Source: Macrothele yani
Lineage: Eukaryota > Arthropoda > Arachnida > Araneae > Macrothelidae
Assembly: GCA_039090855.1 (NCBI GenBank)
Contig: CM077007.1
Span: 15,425,515 to 15,489,514 of the forward strand
Direction: 5' to 3'
DNA length: 64,000 bases
Numbering within the stretch: position 1 is the stretch's first letter; each line of letters opens with the position of its first letter. Shown in pieces: positions 46,201 to 57,197 of the stretch. The position numbers were made by a program, and so were the translations under genes. Below the pieces are notes generated by a model. That model did not search any database, was not told the DNA's origin, and was given only the letters and a program-made list of their open reading frames with translations.

Positions 46201-46789
46201 ATATCTATGTGTATCCTATAGACATAGGAACAAAACAGCCATTTTAACTCTTAGTTAGGTTTGTCAGCTACAGATAAACACAAAGATTCACCAAGCTTTT
46301 GCACTGGGAGGCTTTTTCAAGGCAATGGTAGACATAAAAATGCAGGGAATTAAAACACATAAGATTACTTTTTGATAATAACATGGGATGTGTTTACATC
46401 TTTAATAATGCATGCCAAACCATTGGTAGTTCAGTAGAGACCATATCACTGCATGCTAGCTTGCTGGAGAGGATGGCAGTCTTTTTAAAGTTTGTGTAAG
46501 GAGCAATTCTTCTATACAGGAGCAGCCAATGAATGTATAACTTCCTTGGCGAGGGCTGTATGTCCTTTTTGACACTTCGCACGTGCTCTTTACATCTACT
46601 TACCTTTGTCATTCGGATATATATTTTTCCATGTTGTCAAGTTATACCAACAGTATGGCTTACACACCCGTCTTTTCTTTCTCACACTGTCTCTCCTTGC
46701 AATTAGTATGTTGTACTTACGTAACAAATTCTTGAACCAATATGTAATGAATTCCTATTAGATAGCTCTAATCATTTTACTATTCTCTT
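46201..46789. other. no recognised feature
   Basis: Sequence between two Penelope structures. A 72-residue minus-strand ORF (46612-46394) has no recognised domain. Confidence 0.4.
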
Positions 46790-47810
46790 TTACGTGCGAT
46801 ATTTCAAAGTAACTTGTACAATATTCTAGAGGATAATGCTTACCTTGGCATTCCTTTCTAGCGATGGGAACAATTTCACACATGTGTTTTCCGGTCTTTG
46901 TTGATGTTATTGTCCTAAAGTATGTTGTATGAGATGACTAGCTTTACTTCTCACACATTTCGCTGGGTATACTCATTGGATCTTTGCCTTAGGATTCAAA
47001 CACATCAATTTTTACTGTTCTTTATACTCGAAATTTTCGCCCATACTCTGGGCATCCTCAGGAGCGTGGCGACTTTACCACCAATGTTCGTGGTTAACTT
47101 CGCGCTAATGGAGTCTGATACTCCATGTTGCCATTCATCGGATATACTTTCCTGGATATATTTCGTTATCAAGTGGCTCCAACTATCAATTTGAAAAAAA
47201 AAAACACTGGAAAACGCCTATATATTTGGAAAAAGCCTATCTGTCCTTAGTTATCCAGCATACTGGAAACAGTAGTACAATAGCAATGCACGTAGTATCA
47301 AGAATACTAATGAGGCTATTAAAATCATTGAACAGTACAGTAAATCTGGAGGTATATTACTTGTTAATTTTGACATAGTGCAGCTCTATCCCAATAAGTG
47401 CAATTGTGTCACTAATAAAAAAATTGGAAGGACAGAACTTACCAGATGCTGAAAGAAATATCAATGTTATTAAGTTGAGTTATTTAAACAATATTTTTTT
47501 CACAGCAGAAAGATGAACTTATGCAGTCTAGCCTATCTGTCCTTAGTTATCCAGCAGGAAACTGAAAAACATACTGAAATTTGCATTCATTATGTAGGTG
47601 ATATTGTCTTCTGGAAATACTCAAGAGATTACTTTCAAATAAGTTTACACCTACTGTACTTACACACACAGGAGTAGGAAAAAAATCCACTTTCATACCT
47701 AGATCTGCTACTTAAATACAAAACATAATATCACCTTTAAAGTTTACCATAAACCATTGTGTGCCTCATATCATACCTGAAAACTTAAATAAATGGCTGT
47801 GCATGCTACA
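46790..47810 (+). pseudogene. Penelope-like element: inverted terminal repeat plus RT remnant
   Basis: 46790-47175 is a copy of the terminal repeat at 41085-41440. After it, plus-strand frames give SGGILLVNFDIVQLYP (RT motif with catalytic Asp, ~47345), then KLEGQNLPDAERNINVI, a repeated 27-bp phrase (47237 and 47528), HTEICIHYVGDIVFW (~47580, the YVDD box with D changed to G) and SYLDLLLKYKT (conserved FLDL motif). The endonuclease is absent. The order, inverted repeat then RT, is the same as in the 41-kb copy. It ends about 300 bp before the last host exon. Active-site damage and stops make it inactive. Confidence 0.75.
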
Positions 47811-48040
47811 GAAAAATTTTGTTCTGTAACCTGATTTCTAGTATCATCATGTTGTTGAGCTATCACTGATGCTGTGCAAGATATCTCATGTACACTTAAC
47901 CAGCAACAACATTTATCATCTATATTAGACAAAGCATGGGTTTCCAAAATTTTTATTGGACAGCAATAAGATGATACAAGTCCAGTTGCTTATGTGTGAA
48001 ACACTAAATGAACCGACTAGAATCCATTAATTGCTAATAG

Positions 48041-48307
<267 letters not shown>

Positions 48308-48351
48308 CTAAGATGATTCATAATATGCAAGTAAATCTTTTGAGATGAAAT

Positions 48352-48357
48352 AATAAA
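48352..48357 (+). promoter_or_regulatory. candidate polyadenylation signal of the host gene
   Basis: AATAAA 45 bases after the stop codon. A T/GT-rich stretch follows (ttttgtgcacatttattt, ~48380). This would give a very short 3' UTR; another AATAAA lies near 48452. Confidence 0.6.
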
Positions 48358-48734
48358 CGTGCGGAATCCATACCCATAAACTTTTGTGCACATTTATTTA
48401 TCTTCAGCACATACATTTTGATGTAAAGAATTTCATGAACAAGAGGATTAATAAAATTTTTATGAAAATCTGAATTCTTACTCTGTTCAAATATTGATAA
48501 GTATCTTAATATCTAAATCTGTTATGTTTATTTGCATAAACATGTGCTTTATTCTATCTTGTATCATATAAAAAAAATGCATGGAAGACTGAATATTTTT
48601 TAAAACATTCACATTACCTAAAATTTTTGCCCTGTTCAGGAGGGAAAACATTTTCATGTCATTAGGTGCCCACAGTAAAAAGTCCAACTGATGGAATTAG
48701 ATTTTGTTTAATGTATCCATTTACAGCAATCTCT

Positions 48735-49390
48735 GTACACAGCTTGAGATTCATACTTATGATCTTTCTCTTATGCAGACATTTCTGAACCTGGTGCTCT
48801 CATGATTTCCCTGGCCTTCCTCCTACTTAGGATGAAAAAATTCTCTTAGTAAGCATCTCATCATGGCTAAACAACCTAAGAATATTTGTCTCCACCTTAC
48901 TAACATTTTGCCTCACATTATCAGAGCATGTCTTGCCACAACCCCCCCCCCTTGTAAGTAATTCATCTCTCCAGCACACAAAGACTCCTGTGTCTTTTCT
49001 GCAGTATCCATCCAGGTTTCACTGCCGTACACCAGAGTAGGAACAATTACACTTTCATATACAGCCAATCTTGACTTTTTTGAGAACCTACTAAATCAGC
49101 TGACTTTCAAAGAAAAATTAATTCACCTACTAAGTTGTTCTATCAAACATGCTTCCTAAATATATAAACTCATCTCTGGTAAATCTCTGTGCCATTTAGA
49201 CTTATCTTGCATTCAGTTCTTCACCCCCAAACCATAACTTTGGTTTTCCCCTTATTTATACTTGGTTTGAATTCCATATAAACTTCATACATGAGGGACA
49301 ACATAATCTGCAACTCACTTTTGCTCTCTGTCAACAGGGTTGAGTTTCATCAGCAATCTTCGTACACAGGATATTACCAAGACTTTAATC
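48735..49390 (-). mobile_element. 3' fragment of LINE family A
   Basis: The minus strand aligns with about 33290-34040 of copy 1: cagagagcaaaagtga..ttgcaga..atgttgtcc and the later gatgtgttggcc-type blocks (complement of tccaggtttcactgccgtac). It starts at the YADD region and runs to the C-terminus with many stops. It lies 430 bp downstream of the host gene, antisense to it. Confidence 0.8.
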
Positions 49391-50437
49391 AATCCCTTTA
49401 TTCAAAGGCTTCTGTCACTCAGAGTACACCATCCACAAGAAGGGGAAAATTAATATTTACTTAACCAAAATAACCACGAGGTCACAAAAAAGTGTTGTTT
49501 GCCTGACTTTTGAAAGAATACTTTGGCATATTAGGTCAACGTGTAATGATTAAAGTCACATATTTTATAGGTCAATCAATATTCAAAGCAAATTAAAGTA
49601 GCTTTACACCTATTATTTACCTGTAGCTCCCATGATAATCAGTATTATTAGCTGTAGCTTTCATGATATGCAGTTTGCTGACATAAGAAAAAAATATCCA
49701 GAAGTTCACAAAAATTCTATAAGATGCCCACTGTTCTATTCTTGTTATCAAAAACATGTTTTCATTGTACAACTACTGATAAAAACACTTAAAATATTCA
49801 GTAGAGTGTAAGACCTTAAAAAACCCTACATAATAGGACGCTATGCCAATTGATAACGACTGGTTTCGATGAATGATAGGGAGGAAGATTTGGTGTTTAA
49901 GAACAGGCACGTTTTAACAATATAAGTAACTTTTACTATGGCTCATAAAGAATTATACATTTTAGTATCAACTAAATCTTTTCCTTTCTTTTGCTTCTAG
50001 ATATTAAGAGTATTTAAATACTGTCCACATAAGATTAAATTTATTTTTATGAACACTTTGTAAGTGCCTGATGGACTATGTGTAATATTCACAAATATAA
50101 CTTTTCAAGAAGTGAAAATCAGAACATACAAAATGCATTTTGAAAGTGATACTTGAGCAGTGCCAGTTAAGATTTCAGATAGCAAGTAAATATTTCAATT
50201 TCTAAAATATACTTGTATATTTTTTAAATATTTCCAAAAATATATAGTGTCAATTATGCCCCTTCCATTTAAAAGGAAGGGAAAAGGGATAAAAATTTAA
50301 GTTTAGTTTTTCATCAACTACAGCTTCAAGGATTGGAAATTCTAAAATGCATAACTTTACTACCTGAGGGCACAAGTGCAGATGCTAACCAGGGCTTGAA
50401 AAATACCATGCCCGAGATGCATGGGGCATGTAAATTA
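49391..50437. other. no recognised feature
   Basis: AT-rich intergenic DNA. No ORF with a domain, no repeat ends. Confidence 0.5.
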
Positions 50438-51482
50438 GAGATATGCCAACCTTCAAAATCTGAAAATCGGGAGATTTTTATAACTCATAAAAGCACAAGA
50501 ACGCTATTTTTATTGACATTTTCCAGATGTAGGAACAATTTTCCAGTAGTATTATTGGTCCAGTAAAAGTTCTGGAGAAAACAAAACAGCGTGAAAATCA
50601 ACACCCCCTCCTCCAACTGAAATTCTGCATGCTGTTTTTTACGAATAAAATAGCAGCCAACTCTTTTTCGTTTCTTCTTTAGGTTGTGCACGAAGACGAC
50701 AAAAAGCATCGTGCTAACATTGCCTTTCATTACAAGGCGAGGCCAACTGTGACTACTTCCTTTTGTCGTTAAGTGAATTTGCCGCAACTTAACTGTTTAT
50801 CATCACTTAGAATGCGCACTGCTCAGTTAAGGCAAGGGGCTGAAAGACTCAACTGGTCGCCTCGGTGGCGCAGTGGTCTAAGCGCTGGCTTCTAATCATT
50901 CATCTGAGATGAGTTCGAATTCCAATGAGGCATGGATGTTGTGTTTGTCATATGGCATTGGCTCTATTCCTTCGCTGGAACCAGCGGCCCTAAATTAGGG
51001 ACGGGCGACTGCTTATAGCCCATTGAGTTGAAAAAATGACTGAGCTGCAAAAAGAAAGCAAGGCAACTCCCATCTGTCAATCAATTACTGATCGCCCCTG
51101 GCATTCTAGTGCCACAGCGGGTGAGCTCTTTGCTGAAGGTGTCGAATGATAATCAGATTGGGAGAAATTTTTTCGGACACATCTCAGATGATTGGTCATA
51201 AGCGAGCGCTTAGACCACTATGTCACTGGGGCGGCTTTCTTTTTGCAGATAGGAGAAGAGGAAAAGTACAAAACTGATGACTGTAATGCCGCCTTGCATG
51301 CATTGACGCAGAAAGAAAAGATTTCACAGGCGATTCAAAATCATGGAGGTTAATGGAATTTTGACCATCCTAATGGTTATTTCTCAGTGAAAATCAGGAG
51401 AATTTGACATTCATCTGGATGGCGGAAGGAAGGGTCGAAAATCTGGAGTCTCCTGCCTAAATCCGGAGAGTTGGCACATCTG
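50438..51482 (+). mobile_element. unclassified TIR element with an inserted or captured SINE
   Basis: Ends are inverted: GAGATATGCCAAC on the left and GTTGGCACATCTG on the right, and the subterminal ctgaaaatcgggag pairs with the region around 51440. The hexamer aaatta flanks both sides (50432-50437 and 51483-51488), a possible target duplication. The right 370 bp match the repeat at 1-370. The interior holds a forward SINE (50857) and a reversed SINE-like block (~51111-51236). No transposase. Superfamily not assignable from these ends. Confidence 0.6.
50857..51060 (+). mobile_element. tRNA-derived SINE, second copy
   Basis: A box TGGCGCAGTGG at 50866-50876 and degenerate B box GAGTTCGAATTCC at 50911-50923. 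The body shares catggatgttgtgtttgtc and cttatagccca with the SINE at 36016. The A-tail is eroded to aaaaagaaagcaa near 51050. Confidence 0.82.
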
Positions 51483-51488
51483 AAATTA

Positions 51489-52037
51489 TTTGCCTGGGCA
51501 GGTAAATAAAAAATTGTTAGTTCAGGCAAGTGAATTTAAAAATAAAAAAGTTCCTAGTAGAATTTCCTACTACAAGAAAAAGGTCAGTCGTCGCATGTCG
51601 TGTTTCATTTCACTGCTAATCCCCGGAAGGTGTATTATTGGTAGACAGAAGAATATAACTTCAATTATATTATGCTCTAGGCCCATAAATTAGAACCATA
51701 TGTAGTTTTGCTCCAAATGTTATGTACAGTTCCTTGCGTTATTATTACTTGTGGAATTTGTTCATAATTTTGTTCCTTTTCATAATATTAGCATTTCTTA
51801 CGTTAGTGAATATAAGACATTAATTAGAAAATTAAATTTATTGGTCGTAGTGAGCGATGGGTTTGCCTCCTCGGGGCGTTCCGTGGTAACAATGGCACAC
51901 ACAACAGCAACTAGGGCCTCTGTGAATCTTGGAGAGGTGCACGCTAGTTCTGTGTGACATTGGCAAAAAGACCCCAACTCACTGGGTTTTGTTCCAGAAT
52001 CCTTAGGTTGAATGACCAACTGGAACCCTCAGCTGTG
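51489..52037. other. no recognised feature
   Basis: AT-rich spacer before LINE A copy 2. The segment 51845-52037 could be LINE 5' leader not shared with copy 1. Confidence 0.4.
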
Positions 52038-52807
52038 GGTTGATCCCCCACACTGATATACCTACCTGATTAAAAAGACAAAAAGAAATCAATATCCAGA
52101 CTCAAGTGTGGGATATGGTGAACCTAACACACTTGAGAAGGACTGTCCACCACAGAATTGACCTGGACTTTCTAAATGGCATATGAGAAAGAGATCTTGG
52201 CTGAGTGAATGTAAGATTGGTGTATGGAATACTAGAGGTATAAATGGCAAGATGAATGAGGTGATTGAGGAGATGAATAAGTATAGTCTGGATGTGCTGT
52301 GTGTAAGTGAAACCAAAAAGAAGAAAATTGGGATTGAAGTGAATGGCACAGTGAGTGTGTGGCCTGGAGTATTGGATAATGTGAGAGGACAGGCTGGTGT
52401 AGGTGTGATTTTAAATGAAAAGATGCAGAACAACTTGATTCACTATAGTTGGGTAAGTGAAAGAATTCTTTGGATTCGTTTGAAAGTGAAACCAGAGAAT
52501 AGTAATTGTTGTAATGTATGCTCTTTGTGATTCTGAACCTTCTGATAAGAAGGAAGATTTCTGGAATGAGCAAAAAGCTGTTTTGAGCCAGTTTGGTGCT
52601 AAAGAAGAAGTTATAGCAGGGGATTTCAATGCTAGAGTAGGTGTACAGAATGCAATTTCTGACAACGTTTTGAGTAAGTTTAATGATCCTTATGTGAATG
52701 ATAATGGTGAAAGATTAATTGAACTCTACATTGAGAATGGTTTGTGTGTATCTAATACATTTTTCAACTACAAGTATATCCACACATCATCATCATCATC
52801 ATCATTG

Positions 52808-53242
52808 TCAACCATTATCAATCCACTGCTGGACGAAGGTCTCCCCAAGTTTCCTCCACAACGGTCTGTCTTGTGCCAGTCTCCTCCATGTCACTCCCGC
52901 ATATTTACGAATTTCATCCACCCATCTCCCATGTGGTCTTTTTCTGGGTCTTTTCCTGTCCCTTGGAATCCAATCTAAAATTTCGGCTGTCCATCTATGG
53001 TCTGTCCTTCTGGCAGTATGTCCAGCCCATTGCCATTTCAGGGATTTAACTCTGATCATGATGTCTTCCACTCTCGTCATTTTTCGGATCCACGAGTTCC
53101 TCTTCTTATCTCTCCTGGTTATACCAAGCATGCACCTCTCCATGCTTCTTTGAGTTGTCTGCAGCCTTTGTATGTCTCTTTTAGTTAAGGTCCACGTCTC
53201 TGCACCATACGTAAGCACTGGAAGGATGCATTGATCAAACAC
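52808..53242 (-). pseudogene. RTE C-terminal region, out of frame by one base
   Basis: The 144-residue frame FDQCILPVLTYGAETWTLTK, SWIRKMTRVEDIMIRV, KWQWAGHTARR and RWVDEIRKYAGVTW is the usual C-terminus of RTE proteins (the YGAETW and WxGHxxR blocks). It should be continuous with the main ORF; the break is at ~53245, where aaaaggaaaag replaces aaaagaaaag of the other copy. The stop TGA is followed at once by the simple-repeat tail. Without this tail the element is probably not mobile. Confidence 0.93.
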
Positions 53243-55763
53243 TTTTCCTTTTAAGACATAATGGCATATTGCTCTTGAAAATTATGCTGTTTCTTCCAAA
53301 AGCTCTCCAGGCAAGTTTTGTACACCGATTAATTTCTTCATCAATGTGACCCTCACTTGATATCTGCTGTCCAAGATAAACATACGTATCTGTTATCTCC
53401 AGTTTTTCTCCATCAATCGATAAATCTTCATTTCTTGTAAAAGCATTGAACATCACTTTTGTCTTCTGAAAGTTCATTTTTAATCCCACTTCTTTACTCT
53501 TGTCAGCAAGTTCCTGGATCATACTCTGCAGCTCTGATGGGGTAGTTGCAAAAATGACTACGTCATCAGCAAAACGAAGGTGGGTTAGATAATCTCCATT
53601 AATCTTTATCCCTTTGTTTTCCCAGTTCAGTGATTGAAAGACATTTTCCAATGTGGCATTAAAGAGCTTCGGAGATATGGTGTCACCTTGTCTCACTCCC
53701 TTTCCAATTTTTATGTGTGTTGTATTTTCAAACAGCCGAATCTTTGCACTTGCATTTTCATAGATGTTATTAATAATATTAATGTATGCATCTTCAATAC
53801 CACAGGATTTCAGAGCCGTGGTAACTGCTGATGGTTTCACCGAATCAAAGGCTTTTTCATAATCGATAAAAGCCATGCACAATGGAAGTTCATATTCCCT
53901 CGCTCTTTCAATTAGTTCTCTCAGTACATGGATATGATCTATTGTGCTGTAGCCACTCCTGAATCCAGCTTGTTCTCTCGGTTGAGCCATGTCCAGCGTT
54001 ACCTTCAAGCGGTGTGAAAGAACTTTAGTGAAGATTTTATAAACCACTGATAGGAGGCTGATAGGTCTGTAGTTCCTGAGATCCTCAATGTCACCTTTTT
54101 TATGTAGCAGGATCATTGTAGCATTGTTCCAATCCTCAGGAATCTTCCCTTCATTAAGGCATCGAGTGAAAATTTGGGCGAGTACTGTTTCAATTTCTCC
54201 ACTTGCTTCTTGTATGATGTCTATAGTAATTCCATCTTCTCCTGGAGCTTTCCCCCGCTTCATGTTCTTGATTGCATGAGCAACTTCTGCTGGGAGGACT
54301 GGAAGAACTCTGGTACCTTTCATGATGTCTGGAGTACATGTATCATCCCTTTCATATAATTTGGAGTAGAAATCTTTCACTCTTGTCAAAATTTCGCCTC
54401 TATTTCTTGTTATAGAACCATCTTCTTTTCTCAGAGCCATAATCTGTTTTCTTCCCTTACTGAGATGTCCCTTTGCTATCTTTAGGCTTTGGTTGTTTTC
54501 AATTGCTTTCCTCACTAGCTCACAGTTGAATTTCCTTACGTCTTCAGTGATACTTTTTCGTGCTGTCTTGCATAGCTCTATATATTCCACTTTGGAAGTC
54601 ACATCTTCTTTAGTTGTCCTCATCTCTCTTCTTTTTTGCATCAACATTTTGGTTTTTCCTGATAATTTGTTTACATGCAACTTGTTTTTAGACCCAGCTA
54701 ATTTTGTTGCTGTTTCCATAAGAGCTTTGGTTACTTTTCTGTTAACTTCAGAAATATCCACTTCTTCCGATGTTAGGCCATCTAAAGCAGAGAATCTGTT
54801 CTTTAGTTCCAACTTGAAAGTATTATGGTGTTTTTTAAGGTTGGTTATGTCAATACATTTTGTTTGTCTTATGAGCTTGCCACGTTCCAGTTTAGTGTTG
54901 AGGTGCATCTTACATCTCACCAATCTATGGTCACTACCTGTGTTGAACTTGTTTAGCACACTGCAGTCTTCGATGACGAATTTTTTGTTACACATAATAA
55001 AATCAATTTCACTTGTCGTCCCAATTGGATGTCTCCATGTCCATTTCCTGTGTGGCTTTTTCTTGAAAAAGGAATTCAAGATGAAAAATCCTTCTGCCTC
55101 TGCAAACTCAACGAGAGTATTTCCACGCTGGTTTCTGTTGCCGTGACCGAATTTACCTACTGAAGTTTCATTCTGTTGCCGGTGCCCTATTTTTGCATTG
55201 AAATCTCCCATAATTATCTTCAAGTGTTGCTTACCTTTATTATTTAGATGACGAATTTCCTCATAAAATTCTTCAATTTCTTCTTCAGGATGACTTGTGG
55301 TGGGTGCATAAGTTTGAATAATCTGAGCCTGGTATCTTCTCGATAGTTGGATAACGAGTCGTGCAGCTCTGTCAGAGGAACTTTCAACTTCTACCACTTT
55401 ATCCTTCAGTTTCTTGTTTATTATAAATCCAACACCACTAGTTCTGCCAGTATCTGTCCCTCGATAATAGAAGAGATGTCCACTTTTCAGTTCAATGAGA
55501 TCTTCTCCTTTTCTCCTTACCTCACTTAGCCCGACGATGTCCCACTTGATCCTTTGTAGTTCCTCTTCCAATTCAAGAAGCCTTGAATCAGAAGATAGGG
55601 AGCGTCCGTTGTAGGTAGCCAAGGTCAGCATCAAATGGCAGCCTAGTCCGGTCCTCCGGGGATTCTTAGCACCCTCTGCCTTCATGTCGCACTGGCCGCT
55701 GCCTTGGCCAGGTACATTCCAGCTGCCGGAGACTGAGGGCCAAGATTTAAGTTGTAGAGTCAT
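53235..55763 (-). CDS. RTE endonuclease/reverse transcriptase (main open frame, 842 codons)
   Basis: The protein copies the element's RNA into DNA at a nicked target. The APE endonuclease occupies about residues 46-290: LTLATYNGRSLSSD, DIVGLSEVRRKGE, IQTYAPTT, IIMGDFNAKIG, SEIDFIMC and TGSDHRLVRC carry the catalytic Asn, Glu, Asp and His. RT occupies about residues 490-760: RGKAPGEDGITIDII, NYRPISLLSVVYKIF, QAGFRSGYSTIDHI, CMAFIDYEKAFDSV (first Asp), GVRQGDTISPKLFN and HLRFADDVVIFA (FADD catalytic pair). The frame ends CLKRKSV then stop, where one extra G relative to the 59-kb copy shifts it out of the C-terminal frame. Annotations of related proteins often carry the name craniofacial development protein 2. 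The start shown is the first Met; the true start could be at Met27 or Met45. Confidence 0.93.
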   Translation of the reverse strand: MTLQLKSWPSVSGSWNVPGQGSGQCDMKAEGAKNPRRTGLGCHLMLTLATYNGRSLSSDSRLLELEEELQRIKWDIVGLSEVRRKGEDLIELKSGHLFYYRGTDTGRTSGVGFIINKKLKDKVVEVESSSDRAARLVIQLSRRYQAQIIQTYAPTTSHPEEEIEEFYEEIRHLNNKGKQHLKIIMGDFNAKIGHRQQNETSVGKFGHGNRNQRGNTLVEFAEAEGFFILNSFFKKKPHRKWTWRHPIGTTSEIDFIMCNKKFVIEDCSVLNKFNTGSDHRLVRCKMHLNTKLERGKLIRQTKCIDITNLKKHHNTFKLELKNRFSALDGLTSEEVDISEVNRKVTKALMETATKLAGSKNKLHVNKLSGKTKMLMQKRREMRTTKEDVTSKVEYIELCKTARKSITEDVRKFNCELVRKAIENNQSLKIAKGHLSKGRKQIMALRKEDGSITRNRGEILTRVKDFYSKLYERDDTCTPDIMKGTRVLPVLPAEVAHAIKNMKRGKAPGEDGITIDIIQEASGEIETVLAQIFTRCLNEGKIPEDWNNATMILLHKKGDIEDLRNYRPISLLSVVYKIFTKVLSHRLKVTLDMAQPREQAGFRSGYSTIDHIHVLRELIERAREYELPLCMAFIDYEKAFDSVKPSAVTTALKSCGIEDAYINIINNIYENASAKIRLFENTTHIKIGKGVRQGDTISPKLFNATLENVFQSLNWENKGIKINGDYLTHLRFADDVVIFATTPSELQSMIQELADKSKEVGLKMNFQKTKVMFNAFTRNEDLSIDGEKLEITDTYVYLGQQISSEGHIDEEINRCTKLAWRAFGRNSIIFKSNMPLCLKRKSV

Positions 55764-57197
55764 TTTGGAGGTGTTTGGCCATAACTCACCACGCTGGCCA
55801 AGCGGGTTGGTGAGTGTGGGATAGCATTTCCTCTGATCCCGATGGTATAGTTATACCGCTATTTGCGGTCGTCAGAGCCCCTTTAGTGGGAACAGGATGC
55901 ACCACGAGAAGGCGGGGTTGACATTTGTCAAGGAGAGGCTGTGATGTTACGCATCACCTGACCTTACATCCCTATCCACACATATACTTGGGAAAATCGT
56001 ACTCTTGGTCAAAAGAGTGTGATAGATTTTGTTGTCTACGATCAGCGTCTGAAACACTTAGTTGTTGACACCCGTGTGATGAGAGGTGCGGATGTTGGTC
56101 CTGATCATTACTTGGTAGTGTCACGAGTGAAACTTAATGTTGGTTGGAGGAAAAGGAATAGGAAGAGACCCAGGATAGAAAGAATAAAGGTTGATAGGCT
56201 CCTTGAAGATCATCAGCATCATTCCGACTTACTCGGAGAACGACTGAAGGAGCTGAAGTCTGGTGAGAGGGATGTAGAAAAGAAGTAGGAATGTTTTAAG
56301 AACTGTGTTGTTACTGCTGCTAAAGAGGTCTGTGGCACCACAATAGTGGGTAACAATAAAGGTGATACTTGGTGGAATAGTGAGATTGAGGAGCCAGTTA
56401 AGAGAAAGAAGGAAGCCTATTTGGGGATGTTGCAAGGTAGAGTCTCTGTGGATGAATATAGCTGTAAGAAGCGCGAAGCTGCTAAACTGGTTCGCCAGAG
56501 TAAGGCAAAAGATAGGAAAGAGAAGGTGGAAATGCATGAACTGGCTTTTTGGAAAGACAGAAAGTCCTTCTGGAAGTACACGAGACTCAGGAAAAATAGG
56601 GGAAACAAAGTTGTAAGTTGTGTGAAGAATGAGATCGGGGAAATAATATGGGAGCCCAATAAGTTAAGTGAAAGATGGGGTGAATATTTCTGTGAGTTAT
56701 TAGATCAGGAAAGCAAAGATGATTCTGAGACAGATGCAGATGATGCCACAGTGAGAGATGGAAGCACAGGAGGGATCTCAAGAGAAAAAGTGTGTAAAGC
56801 TCCAAAATCTCTTCGGAATGGTAAGGCTCTGGGAGTTGATGGCATAACTGCCGAGATGTTGAAATATGGTGGTGATTCTGTAATTGACTGGTTAACTGAA
56901 ATTTGCCAGTTATGCTGGGAGTTAGGAACGGTCCCTCGGGATTGGAAGGATGCTATTATTGTTCCCTTGTATAAGGGAAAAGGTGATCAGACTGAATGCA
57001 ATAACTATTGTGGTATTAGCCTACTAAGTGTGCCAGGGAAAGTGTTGTTATTGAAAAAGTACAGTCTTACATCAGAGAAAGTGTGGGATGTTCAGAGTGG
57101 TTTCATACCTGGTAAAGGAATAAACCCACTAACCAGATTTTTGCATTACACACGATGATTGAAAAAGTATCTGGCTGTTGGTAAGAAAGTTTTTGAG

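Larger units (their letters stand above)
52787..55972 (-). mobile_element. nearly intact RTE-type LINE with target-site duplication
   Basis: Element of 3186 bp on the minus strand. It is flanked by the 10-bp duplication tatccacaca (52777-52786 and 55973-55982), and removing it restores the LINE A sequence around that point. The 5' UTR is ~210 bp (GC-richer than the surroundings). The 3' end has essentially no UTR: the stop is followed directly by (ATG)n simple repeat, here read as atcatcatcatc on the plus strand. Size, single ORF, APE endonuclease and simple-repeat tail are standard for the RTE clade. It is the youngest-looking element in the window. Confidence 0.95.
52038..57197 (+). mobile_element. 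LINE family A, copy 2, interrupted by an RTE element
   Basis: Two halves, 52038-52786 and 55983-57197, together correspond to ~31029-32990 of copy 1. Between them is the RTE insertion 52787-55972. The first half encodes the endonuclease N-terminus (KIGVWNTRGINGK, then a frameshift, then GDFNARVGVQNA). The second half resumes with SVIDFVVYDQRLKH and VGPDHYLVV, then the same in-frame TAG (56286-56288), then 270 open codons with GKALGVDGITAEMLKYGG and GISLLSVPGKV. At 57197 the LINE stops, within aagtttttg, and RTE sequence begins. The rest of the LINE is not found downstream. Confidence 0.9.

Noticed and set aside
54493..55146. 217-codon plus-strand ORF
   Set aside because: It is the antisense shadow of the RTE endonuclease/RT frame; composition is Phe/Leu/Ser-rich with no domain.
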